Part shown: piece by piece, positions 16,476 through 25,700 of the stretch
Numbering within the stretch: the stretch's first letter is position 1
Layout: each line of letters starts with the position of its first letter
Source: a bacterium
Lineage (GTDB): Bacteria > Bacteroidota > Bacteroidia > Bacteroidales > Muribaculaceae
Length of the DNA stretch: 64,000 nucleotides
Assembly (NCBI GenBank): GCA_004563195.1
Contig: SFTJ01000001.1
Span: 1 to 64,000, forward strand
Reading direction: 5' to 3'
Made by a program: the position numbers and the translations under genes
The notes under the pieces: model-generated
Seen by the model: only the letters and a program-made list of their open reading frames with translations
Told to the model about the DNA's origin: nothing
The model's database searches: none

Positions 16476-17585
16476 TTAGTCGAAGATTTTATCCCAATCT
16501 TTCCACACTACTTCGTAGCCGAGACGGCGTATGTCGTTTGCCACATCTTCCGGAGTGCGACTATCAGAGACCTCAAATTGTTCCAAAGCCTCGGGGGTGC
16601 TGGCATATCCACCCGGTTCGGTCTTACTTCCTGCACTCATCGAGGTTACACCGAGTTTCATCATATTCTCCCTGAAAGCAGGGTCCTCACGGGTAGAATA
16701 AGAGATATCCACATCGTGGTCGAATATGCGGAAAGCAAAGGTGAGTTGAGCCAACTCTTTTTCGGTCATCACCACATTAGGCTGATAGCCTCCTTCGGCG
16801 GGTCGCATACGCGGGAAATTTACCGAGAAGCGAGTTTTCCAATACTTCTTCTGCAAGTAGCGAAGGTGATATGCCATCATAGTCACATCGGTGCGCCAAT
16901 CCTCGAGACCTATCAAAACGCCCATGCCTATCTTATGTACTCCGGCAGCACCCATACGATCGTAACCGTTAACGCGCCAATCGAATATCGATTTCATACC
17001 ACGCGGATGATAGATGTTGTAGTTAGCCTTGTTGTAAGTCTCTTGAAAACATACCACACCGTTAAGGCCCGATTTTGTGAGTCGATAATAATCCTTCTGA
17101 CGCATAGGCATCACCTCAATTGTGAGATTATTAAAGTAGGGGCGAGCTATCTGGAGAGCCCGTTCCAAATAATCCACTCCGGCTATCGATGGCCACTCTC
17201 CGGTTACGATAAGCAGATTTTCAAACGGGCCTAATTTGCGTATTGCTTCACATTCGGCCTTAATCTGCTCCTCGGTGAGTGTGGTGCGCTCAAATTGATT
17301 ATTGTAGTTAAATCCACAGTAAACGCAGTGATTCGAGCACTCGTTGCTGAGGTATAACGGGATGTACATGCTGATAATCTTGCCGAATCGCTCTTGTGTA
17401 TAGAATTGCGATTTGCGAGCCATCTGTTCGAGATAGGGCACTGCGGCGGGAGAGATAAGTGCCATAAAATCATCTACATTCAATCGCTCTTTTGCCAATG
17501 CTATGCGCACATCGTTTTCGGTTTTAGATGCGATAGCTGCAGTAGTATCATCCCAACTTATTTTTGCTAATTCTTCAGAAAACAT
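16476..17585 (-). CDS. thiH: 2-iminoacetate synthase (tyrosine lyase)
   Basis: 369 residues. Radical-SAM enzyme that cleaves tyrosine to dehydroglycine for the thiazole ring. The cluster motif is CSNHCVYCGF (CxxxCxxC), near residue 85, followed by FERTTLTEEQIKAECEAI and LLIVTGEWP. Other family pieces are VCFQETYNKANYNIYHP and the C-terminal SAGSKTEPGGYA. It begins two bases after thiC and is the last gene of the operon. Confidence 0.96.
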   Translation of the reverse strand: MFSEELAKISWDDTTAAIASKTENDVRIALAKERLNVDDFMALISPAAVPYLEQMARKSQFYTQERFGKIISMYIPLYLSNECSNHCVYCGFNYNNQFERTTLTEEQIKAECEAIRKLGPFENLLIVTGEWPSIAGVDYLERALQIARPYFNNLTIEVMPMRQKDYYRLTKSGLNGVVCFQETYNKANYNIYHPRGMKSIFDWRVNGYDRMGAAGVHKIGMGVLIGLEDWRTDVTMMAYHLRYLQKKYWKTRFSVNFPRMRPAEGGYQPNVVMTEKELAQLTFAFRIFDHDVDISYSTREDPAFRENMMKLGVTSMSAGSKTEPGGYASTPEALEQFEVSDSRTPEDVANDIRRLGYEVVWKDWDKIFD

Positions 17586-17587
17586 TA

Positions 17588-19291
17588 TTATTTGTCTCCC
17601 TTCTCTTTACATATAGATTGAGTTATGCGCATAGCGCAGAAATTCGGGCCGCACATAGTGCAGAATTTCTCGTTATCGCCATGGCTTTGAACATAATATT
17701 CCTTTGCGCGAGCGGGGTCGAGCGAGATGTTGAATTGGTCCTTCCATCTAAACTCGAAACGGGCTTTGCTCATAGCATTGTCGCGCACCTGTGCACCGGG
17801 ATGTCCCTTGGCAAGGTCGGCTGCATGTGCTGCAATCTTATAGGCAATCACACCACTACGCACATCTTCGAGATTTGGCAATGCCAAGTGCTCCTTAGGA
17901 GTAACGTAGCATATCATTGCAGTGCCGAGCCATGCTATCTGAGCAGCACCTATAGCCGAAGTGATGTGGTCGTAGGCGGGAGCAATATCGGTGGTCAACG
18001 GGCCGAGTGTGTAGAACGGGGCTTCGTGGCACGATTTGATTTGACGTTCCATATTCTCCTTGATTTTGTGCATTGGCACATGACCCGGACCCTCGATAAT
18101 CACTTGCACATCGTGAGCCCAAGCCTTTTCGGTAAGTTCACCGAGCACATCAAGTTCGAGGAATTGAGCACTGTCGTTAGCATCGTTGATGCTACCGGGA
18201 CGCATACCGTCGCCAAGCGAAATTGCCACATCGTATTGGCTGAGGATTTCGCATATCTCATCGAAGTGAGTGTAGAGGAAACTTTCTTGATTGTGCAGCA
18301 CGCACCATTCGGTCATAATGCTACCGCCACGCGAAACGCAGCCTGTGAGACGACTCTCGAGTAGGTCGGCATGTGCTTTCATCACACCGGCGTGTATTGT
18401 GAAGTAGTCTACACCCTGTTCGCATTGCTCTATAAGAGTGTCGCGATATATTTCCCAAGTCAAATCCTTTACTTGGCCATTTACTTTCTCAAGAGCCTGA
18501 TAGATGGGCACTGTTCCCACCGGCACGGGGCAATTGCGAATAATCCATTCGCGAGTTTCATGAATATTATTGCCTGTAGAGAGGTCCATAAGCGTATCTC
18601 CACCCCAATAGCAACTCCAAACAGCTTTGTTCACTTCTTCTTCAATCGATGAAAGTAGGGCAGAATTACCGATATTGGTGTTAAGTTTCACGCTGAAAGC
18701 CTTACCTATAATCATAGGCTCAGCCTCAGGGTGATTGATGTTGGCAGGAATTATAGCTCTGCCGGCTGCCACCTCTTGACGGACAAATTCGGGAGTAATG
18801 TGGCTCTCAATACCAAGTTCGGCATTATTCATATTTTCTCGAATAGCCACATATTCCATCTCGGGAGTGATTTTACCGGCACGGGCGTATGACATCTGCG
18901 TGATTTTCTTTCCTTCAGCAGCTTTCAATGGGCGAATGGTGTGCGGGAAACGAATGGCATCGAGCGATTTGTCGGCAAGACGCATACGGCCATATTCCGA
19001 AGTTATGCCGTCGAGTTCCACCACATCGCCACGGTCCTTAACCCACTGTTCACGCAAGCGTGGAAGGCCCTTATTGATATCAATAGTAACATTAGGGTCG
19101 GTGTAGGCACCGCTGGTGTCATATACTACGAGGTCATCGTTGGGGCGTTCTATTCGTTCGCCATTTTCGTAAGTTACGGTAGGGGTGAGCTTTATTTTTC
19201 GCATCGCCACCTTGATGGGATATAGCGCTCCATTGAGATATATTTTCTCCGACGATGGATAAGAGTCTACTTTAATAGTGTTGATTTCCAT
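17588..19291 (-). CDS. thiC: Phosphomethylpyrimidine synthase
   Basis: 567 residues. Converts aminoimidazole ribotide to hydroxymethylpyrimidine phosphate by radical-SAM chemistry. The non-canonical C-terminal cluster motif CTMCGPNFCAMR is present. Central signatures include NIGNSALLSSIEEEVNKAVWSCYWGGDTLMDLSTG, GDGMRPGSINDANDSAQ, EGPGHVPMHKIKENM and GPLTTDIAPAYDHITSAIG. Length fits the form without the extended N-terminus. 31 bases separate it from thiG. Confidence 0.97.
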   Translation of the reverse strand: MEINTIKVDSYPSSEKIYLNGALYPIKVAMRKIKLTPTVTYENGERIERPNDDLVVYDTSGAYTDPNVTIDINKGLPRLREQWVKDRGDVVELDGITSEYGRMRLADKSLDAIRFPHTIRPLKAAEGKKITQMSYARAGKITPEMEYVAIRENMNNAELGIESHITPEFVRQEVAAGRAIIPANINHPEAEPMIIGKAFSVKLNTNIGNSALLSSIEEEVNKAVWSCYWGGDTLMDLSTGNNIHETREWIIRNCPVPVGTVPIYQALEKVNGQVKDLTWEIYRDTLIEQCEQGVDYFTIHAGVMKAHADLLESRLTGCVSRGGSIMTEWCVLHNQESFLYTHFDEICEILSQYDVAISLGDGMRPGSINDANDSAQFLELDVLGELTEKAWAHDVQVIIEGPGHVPMHKIKENMERQIKSCHEAPFYTLGPLTTDIAPAYDHITSAIGAAQIAWLGTAMICYVTPKEHLALPNLEDVRSGVIAYKIAAHAADLAKGHPGAQVRDNAMSKARFEFRWKDQFNISLDPARAKEYYVQSHGDNEKFCTMCGPNFCAMRITQSICKEKGDK

Positions 19292-19322
19292 AAATATCGA
19301 TATATGTGTTGGGGTGTGTTAA

Positions 19323-20099
19323 TTAATCAAGGAATGCGGTTAGAGGGCTTGTGGCATTGCCGGGAGCCGACACATTGCCCAAACCTGCCAAGTATGCCAT
19401 ACGGCCTGCTTCTACTGCCATCTTGAATGCTTTTGCCATCTCCACCGGGTTTGGTGTGAGAGCGATGGCTGTGTTTACAAGCACTGCATCAGCACCCAAT
19501 TCCATTGCTTCGGCAGCATGCGATGGAGCACCTATGCCGGCATCTACCACTACCGGAACATTCGATTCGGCAATAATAATCTCGAGCATATCGCGTGTGA
19601 GCAAACCCTTATTGGTGCCAATAGGAGCACCGAGTGGCATCACAGCGGCTGTGCCCACATCTTCAAGTCGCTTGCAGAGCACCGGATCGGCAGGGATGTA
19701 TGGCAGCACCACAAAACCGAGTTTCACAAGTTGCTCAGTGGCTTTCAGTGTTTCTACCGGGTCGGGTAGCAAATATTTGGGATTTGGGTGAATCTCAAGT
19801 TTCAAGAAATTGGTTCCAAAGCATTCGCGAGAGAGTTTGGCTGCGAGAATAGCTTCTTCGGCATCGCGAACGCCCGAAGTATTAGGCAAAAATTGCACAT
19901 ATTCGCGATTGATATGGTTGAGCATGTCGTCTTCGGCTTGGTTTTCCATATCAATACGCTTCATAGCCACGGTAATCATCTCCGAGCCCGATGCTACAAT
20001 CGAATCGAGCATCAACTGATTGGAAGAAAATTTACCTGTACCCATAAAAAGGCGCGACTTAAATTCGCGACCTCCGATTTTTAGAATATCTTCTTTCAT
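19323..20099 (-). CDS. thiG: Thiazole synthase
   Basis: 258 residues from ATG 20099 (a GTG at 20102 is one codon upstream). Forms thiazole phosphate from deoxyxylulose phosphate, dehydroglycine and ThiS thiocarboxylate. The Schiff-base lysine lies in NFLKLEIHPN. Phosphate-binding glycine motifs GIGAPSHAAEAMELGADAVLVNTAI and the AAVMPLGAPIGTNKG loop are intact. It starts 10 bases after thiE. Confidence 0.96.
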   Translation of the reverse strand: MKEDILKIGGREFKSRLFMGTGKFSSNQLMLDSIVASGSEMITVAMKRIDMENQAEDDMLNHINREYVQFLPNTSGVRDAEEAILAAKLSRECFGTNFLKLEIHPNPKYLLPDPVETLKATEQLVKLGFVVLPYIPADPVLCKRLEDVGTAAVMPLGAPIGTNKGLLTRDMLEIIIAESNVPVVVDAGIGAPSHAAEAMELGADAVLVNTAIALTPNPVEMAKAFKMAVEAGRMAYLAGLGNVSAPGNATSPLTAFLD

Positions 20100-20109
20100 C
20101 ACATTATAA

Positions 20110-20763
20110 TTATATAAGGCCTCTTTCGGCGAGGCGTATGTTTAATATTTCATTAAGTTTATCTATCATCTGTCGAGTGGCTTCTTGAGTATTGCCTGCA
20201 TTAATCAATGCGCCCGACACTGCCACGCCATCAACTCCCGACGACATTACACGGTCAATGTCGTCGTATTCGATGCCACCAATTGCCACGATGGGAATCT
20301 CACGCTTGCTGTTTGCTGCCACTTTCACTATGTTGGCGTAGCTTTCGAGTTCTATAATCGGGCTGAGATTTTCCTTAGTTGTGGTGAACTTGTAAGGACC
20401 GAGTCCTATGTAGTCAACATCAACCGGCGAATATGCCATTACATCATCGAGTGTATTGGCTGTAGCTCCGATTATGAATTTTTCGCCAAGAATTTCGCGA
20501 GCCTCTTTCACGTTCATATCGGTTTTGCCCAGATGCACGCCATCGAGTTCAAGTTCTTTGGCTATATCCACATGGTCATCGATAATCAAAATTGCTTCCG
20601 CCTCGGCACAAATTGGCTTCAAGGCTTTGGCTGTTTCGATTATTTCGTTGCGCGAAGCCTTTTTCATGCGAAGTTGTATCCATCGGCAACCTCCTGCCAG
20701 CACGGCTTCCACTTGTGCTATTATGGCTTCTTTGCCTGTTGCGTTTGTAATAAATTGTAGCAT
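20110..20763 (-). CDS. thiE: Thiamine phosphate synthase
   Basis: 217 residues. Joins HMP diphosphate and thiazole phosphate to make thiamine phosphate. TIM-barrel motifs are complete: WIQLRMKKASR, ILIIDDHVDIAKELELDGVHLGKTDM, GATANTLDDV, DYIGLGPYKFTTTKENLSP and PIVAIGGIEYDDI. Its ATG overlaps the stop of the upstream tenI-like gene by one base (TAATG), so the two are coupled. Confidence 0.95.
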   Translation of the reverse strand: MLQFITNATGKEAIIAQVEAVLAGGCRWIQLRMKKASRNEIIETAKALKPICAEAEAILIIDDHVDIAKELELDGVHLGKTDMNVKEAREILGEKFIIGATANTLDDVMAYSPVDVDYIGLGPYKFTTTKENLSPIIELESYANIVKVAANSKREIPIVAIGGIEYDDIDRVMSSGVDGVAVSGALINAGNTQEATRQMIDKLNEILNIRLAERGLI

Positions 20764-21353
20764 TATTCTTTTATGTTATCACTTATTATTTTCAATCGTT
20801 GCGTCAGTTTGTTAATGTCGGAGCAATGCATCAAGTAGCCTAAAAAAGCAGCACCGGCGAACCCCAAATTCCTGACTTTTACCACATTTTCACCATCGAT
20901 GCCGCCCAGAGCCACCACACTATTGAGCAATCCTTGGTCGGCATATTTGCGAAGCACCGGTTCTTCGAAATGCGAGTTATAACCGGCCTTCGAAATGCTA
21001 TCGAATATCGGGCTTAGGAAAGCATAATCCACCATCGATGCGCATTGCTTCACTTCATCGATGCTGTGACATGATTTGCTCTTACGCAATGCTGTAGCGT
21101 TTGTCCCCACAGACTCGCAACTCTTGTAGTGAATTCCGCCAACTGCGTATACCGCAGCAAGGTGGCTATGCGAGCCGAGAGTGATGCGCGACAAATAGCT
21201 GCAAGGGATAGCATCGAGGTATGAGCACATTTCTGCCGTAGTGAATGCGGGCTTACGCACATGCACGCAGTAAAAACCATGGTCGATTACGGCTTTCACA
21301 TAGTCAATCTCATGTGCGTCGGCATTCTCCGATGTTATGGCTATCAGTTTCAT
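20763..21353 (-). CDS. tenI: TenI-like protein (ThiE paralogue, candidate thiazole tautomerase)
   Basis: 196 residues from ATG 21353, which overlaps the thiS stop as ATGA; an extension to 21416 would run through thiS. It shares the ThiE barrel (VHVRKPAFTTAEM, VVALGGIDGENVVKVRNLGFAGAAFLGYLM) but lacks the ThiE signature DGVHLG and the GPxxxTxTK loop. The stretch CHSIDEVKQCASMVDYAFLSPIFDS aligns with the VHSLEEA...DYVLFGHVFET region of Bacillus TenI, whose His is implicated in thiazole tautomerisation. So tautomerase is likelier than a second synthase. Symbol is by resemblance. Confidence 0.75.
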   Translation of the reverse strand: MKLIAITSENADAHEIDYVKAVIDHGFYCVHVRKPAFTTAEMCSYLDAIPCSYLSRITLGSHSHLAAVYAVGGIHYKSCESVGTNATALRKSKSCHSIDEVKQCASMVDYAFLSPIFDSISKAGYNSHFEEPVLRKYADQGLLNSVVALGGIDGENVVKVRNLGFAGAAFLGYLMHCSDINKLTQRLKIISDNIKE

Positions 21354-21553
21354 CCGCCGTAGAATGCTCGAATCACCATAATGGCATCGCCGTCTGCTAT
21401 AATGCGACTTTCCCAATCGGTTTTGGGCACCACATCACCGTTCACTGCCACTGCAATTCCGCTTTCAGGTATGTTGGGCATCTGCTCAAGCACTTGCTTG
21501 AGGTTCAATCCATCATTGAGTTCTTGCTCGGTTTTGTTAATCGTTATTTTCAT
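21350..21553 (-). CDS. thiS: Sulfur carrier protein ThiS
   Basis: 67 residues, ubiquitin-like. Carries sulfur as a C-terminal thiocarboxylate to ThiG. Ends in the essential FYGG diglycine. The central GIAVAVNGDVVPKTDWESRIIADGDAIMVIRAF matches the beta-grasp pattern. It overlaps thiD upstream and tenI downstream by four bases each, so the three are tightly coupled. The partner adenylyltransferase ThiF is not in this operon. Confidence 0.95.
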   Translation of the reverse strand: MKITINKTEQELNDGLNLKQVLEQMPNIPESGIAVAVNGDVVPKTDWESRIIADGDAIMVIRAFYGG

Positions 21554-22377
21554 ATTTTTTCGAATTTATGTAATGGTTCGGGAGCAAAAAGATGATTCAC
21601 CGGACCGTTATTCAGTCCGAACGCCACATCTGCGCCCTCTGATATTGCTTTTGAAATATAATCTTTGGCTCGAGCCACACTCTTGTGCATGTCATAGCCA
21701 AGAGCCAGATTGGCTGCAATAGCCGACGATAGCGTGCAACCTGTGCCGTGGGTGTTGACGGTATCCACTCGCCTGATGGTATAACATTCCGCACATTCTT
21801 TGCCGACTTCGAATAAGTAGTCGCTAACATCATTGCCTTCACTATGGCCGCCTTTTATAAGCACGGCAGCGCACAACTTTGTTAGCTCTTCGCCGGCAGC
21901 ATACAGGCTTCGGATGTCAGTAATTTTATGTCCTGCAAGGGCTTGCGCTTCGAGAAGATTGGGTGTGACGATGTTGCAACGGGGTATAAGTTCGTTTTTC
22001 AGCAAGTCGACACTCGTAGGCGATAATAGGGCACATCCCGAGGTGGAAATCATCACCGGGTCGAGCACTATGTTTCGAGGACGATAGCGGTCGATGGCAT
22101 TTATTACCACTTCTATGAGTGCTTCATTGTGCAGCATTCCTATTTTCACTGCATCGGGCACAACATCGGTGAACACGGCATCGAGTTGCAGTTGCAGATT
22201 TTGCTCCGATGCCGGCATAATGTGGAGCACGCTCTGAGTGTTTTGCGCCGTGAGTGCCGTGATGGCTGTCATACCATACACACCGAGAGCCGAAAAGGTC
22301 TTTAAATCGGCTTGTATGCCGGCACCGCCTATCGAGTCGGAACCAGCTATTGATAATACTGTGCGATATGTCCTCAT
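21550..22377 (-). CDS. thiD: Hydroxymethylpyrimidine (phosphate) kinase
   Basis: 275 residues, ribokinase fold. Phosphorylates HMP and HMP-P. Recognisable motifs: VLSIAGSDSIGGAGIQADLKTFSALGVYGMTAITALTAQNT at the N-terminus, NIVLDPVMISTSG, and the C-terminal anion hole VDTVNTHGTGCTLSSAIAANLALG with the catalytic Asp/GTGC region. First gene after the TPP riboswitch. Confidence 0.97.
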   Translation of the reverse strand: MRTYRTVLSIAGSDSIGGAGIQADLKTFSALGVYGMTAITALTAQNTQSVLHIMPASEQNLQLQLDAVFTDVVPDAVKIGMLHNEALIEVVINAIDRYRPRNIVLDPVMISTSGCALLSPTSVDLLKNELIPRCNIVTPNLLEAQALAGHKITDIRSLYAAGEELTKLCAAVLIKGGHSEGNDVSDYLFEVGKECAECYTIRRVDTVNTHGTGCTLSSAIAANLALGYDMHKSVARAKDYISKAISEGADVAFGLNNGPVNHLFAPEPLHKFEKI

Positions 22378-22406
22378 TCAGAATTCTTTATTATTAAATA
22401 TGTCTG

Positions 22407-22522
22407 TATCGACAAAAGGAGGACACCAAAAGATAAGAAGTATTCAACAATTCCTACGACGGTACTAACCGCTTCAGGTTCATAGGGTATAATCTCAGCC
22501 TTAGGGCACCCCTTTGTCGATA
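22407..22522 (-). promoter_or_regulatory. TPP (THI-box) riboswitch with flanking long inverted repeat
   Basis: On the minus strand the thi box reads GGGGTGCC (near 22512), then GGCTGAGAT, ATACCC, ATGAACCTGA, AGCGGTTAGTACC and GTAGGAA (22451), the TPP aptamer. P1 can form from TCGACAA (22514-22520) and TTGTTGA (22444-22450). Downstream, a sequence at 22407-22422 can instead pair with 22509-22522 as a roughly 14-pair helix with G-U wobbles, which competes with P1. This is a plausible expression platform. It controls thiD and the genes behind it. Confidence 0.93.
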
Positions 22523-22523
22523 G

Positions 22524-22531
22524 CAAAGTTA
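22524..22531 (-). promoter_or_regulatory. -7 box for the thiamine operon
   Basis: Minus-strand TAACTTTG lies directly upstream of the riboswitch. A TTG at 22544-22546 is too close to be a standard -33. The rest of 22532-22721 shows no other feature. Confidence 0.55.
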
Positions 22532-22721
22532 GTAATTAATTTGCAATTACAGCACTAAACTCCGATATTTTCACATTATTAAATATTTATATCATTTCAT
22601 TGGCAGTGTGGCTTCTTGGCGGTTGTTAAAAACTTTTGACTTAAATTATTTCGAAAATGTGCCGTGGTTTTTGTAATTTTACAATCTCGATAGAACAATC
22701 TTATAAAATCATTGAGCATCT

Positions 22722-25700
22722 ATGCAACCATTTATACACTTACACACTCACACCCAATACTCTGTGCTCGATGGCCAGGCCTCGATAAAGAAACTTGTGG
22801 CTAAGGCTATGAAGGACGGTATGCCGGGTATGGCTATTACCGACCACGGCAATATGTTCGGCATAAAGGAATTTTTCGACGAAACCACCAAGGTAAACAA
22901 GGAAACCAAGGGTGAAATAAAAACGCTAAAAAAAACGCTCGAAGAACTCGAAGCAGCCGCCGAGCGCGATGAAGCGCAAATAACCGAAACCAAAGAAAAA
23001 CTTGCTGCTGCCGAAAAGCGCATTTTCAAGCCTATCTTTGGTTGCGAGATGTATGTGGCAAAAGGCGATATGCACGACACTTCGGACAAAACCGACCGCG
23101 GATATCACCTCATAGTGCTTGCAAAAAACTACAACGGTTACAAAAACCTGATTAACATCGTGTCGCTGGCGTGGACTGAGGGTCTATACAACCACCCGCG
23201 CATCGATAAACAACATCTTGCCGAATTTCATGAAGATTTGATAGTGTGCTCGGCTTGCTTGGGTGGTGAGGTGCCGAAACTCATCACTGCAGGTCGCATC
23301 GACGATGCGCGGAATGTTATAAAATGGTTCAAGAGTGTGTTTGGCGAAGATTATTACCTCGAACTCCAGCGCCACAAGGCAAACCCGGCTCAGCGCGCCA
23401 ATTTCGAAGTATATCCGCTTCAGGAGGAAGTGAATAAGGTGCTCATAGAACTCTCGAAAGAACTCGATGTGAAATTGATATGCTCCAACGATGTTCACTT
23501 CGTCGACGAAGACGACGCCGAAGCACACGACCACTTGATATGCCTTTCTACGGGTAGGGAACTCAACGACCCAAAGCGTATGCTTTATACCAAGCAGGAG
23601 TGGTTTAAGACTACAGCTGAAATGAACGCCATCTTTGCCGATGTGCCCGAAGCGCTCAGCAACACACTGGAGATACTCGATAAGGTGGAATTCTACAACA
23701 TCGAGAACGACCCGATTATGCCTTTCTTCCCCATACCCGAGGATTTCGGCACCGAGGAAGAGTGGCGAAAAAAATTCACCACCGAAGATTTGTTTAAGGA
23801 ATTTACCAGCGACGAAAACGGTGAAAATCAGTTGCCGCAGAAAGAAGGCGAAGAAAAAATAGCCAAACTCGGTGGCTACGACAAGCTGTTCAGAATAAAA
23901 TTTGAAGCCGACTATTTGGCAAAACTCGCTTACGAAGGTGCCAATCGACTTTACCCCACGCCGCTCGACAAGGAAGTTGACGACCGCATACGATTTGAGC
24001 TTCATATCATGAAAACCATGGGTTTCCCGGGTTACTTCTTGATTGTGCAGGACTTTATCAATTCCGCCCAGTCGGAACTTGGCGTTATGGTGGGTCCGGG
24101 ACGTGGCTCGGCTGCCGGTTCGGTTGTGGCTTATTGCCTTGGTATTACCAAAATCGACCCGATGAAGTACGACTTGCTGTTTGAGCGTTTCCTCAATCCC
24201 GACCGTATTTCTTTGCCCGATATCGATACCGACTTCGACGATGACGGTAGAGCGCGTGTGCTCGAATGGGTGGAAAATAAATACGGGAAGGAAAACTGCG
24301 CCCACATCATCACCTATAGCACCATGGCCACCAAGAACTCCATTAAGGATGTGGCCCGCGTGGAAAAACTCCCTTTGGCGGAGTCGAATGCTCTGTGTAA
24401 AGCCATCCCCGACCGCCTTAACGAAGTGAATGGCAAGGTGCCAAAGATGAATCTTACCAATGCCATTGCGCAGATTCCTATGCTTCAGGAAGCCGAGAAA
24501 TCATCCGACCCTCAGTTGCGCAACACTATAAAGTATGCCAAAAAACTCGAAGGTAATGTTCGCGGTACGGGTGTGCATGCTTGCGGTTTTATTATCTGTC
24601 GCGACCCGATAAGCAAATGGGTGCCGGTGAGCACTGCCGAAGATAAAACCACTCACACTCGAGTGAACTGCACGCAGTACGATGGTCACGTAATCGAAAC
24701 CACCGGTCTTATCAAGATGGACTTCTTGGGACTGAAGACACTTTCGATTATGAAAACCGCGCTCGAGAACATCAAGAACACTCACGGCATAACGGTCGAC
24801 ATCGATAAGATTCCTATCGACGACGAATTGACCTACAAACTATATCAAGAGGGTAGAACCATCGGCACATTCCAGTTTGAATCGCCAGGTATGCAAACTC
24901 ACTTGCGAGAATTGCACCCTACGGTGTTCGAAGACCTCATTGCCATGAATGCGCTTTATCGTCCGGGACCTATGGACTATATTCCCGACTTTATTCAGCG
25001 CAAAAAGGACCCTTCGAAGGTGAAATACGATATCCCTTGCATGGAGAAATACCTTAAAGACACCTACGGAATCACCGTCTATCAAGAGCAGGTGATGCTT
25101 TTGTCGCGACAACTTGCCGACTTCACTCGCGGCGAGAGCGACAAACTCCGTAAAGCTATGGGTAAGAAAAAGAAGGATATCGTCGACGCAATGCGCCCTA
25201 AATTTATCAATGGCGGCGTGAAAAACGGTCACGACCCCGAAGTGCTCAGCAAGATTTGGGCCGATTGGGAAAAGTTTGCCTCTTATGCATTCAATAAGAG
25301 TCACGCCACTTGCTACAGTTGGGTGGCTTATCAAACTGCTTATCTCAAAGCACACTATCCCGCCGAATATATGAGCGCCGTTATCAGCCACGCAGGCGAT
25401 ATCGAGAAGCAAATTAAATTCATGGACGAGTGCAAGAGCTTGAAGATTGCAGTAAAAGGCCCCGACGTGAACGAATCGTTCAAACAATTCAGTGCCAACA
25501 AAAACGGTGATATACGATGTGGATTGAGTGGCTTGAAAGGTGTAGGCGAAAAGGCGGTAGATGCTATTATAGAAGAGCGTAATCGCAACGGACTATACAA
25601 GAGCGTATTCGACTTTGTAGAACGCGTAGACTTAACTGCATGTCCTCAGGGTATGCTCGAAAAACTCGCACTTGCCGGTGCATTCGACTGCTTTACCGAC

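Noticed and set aside
20763..21353. A second full thiamine phosphate synthase
   Set aside because: The DGVHLG and GPxxxTxTK signatures are missing, so a TenI-like role fits better.
23184..24305. 373-residue open frame on the minus strand opposite dnaE
   Set aside because: Shadow of the dnaE reading frame; no family motif.
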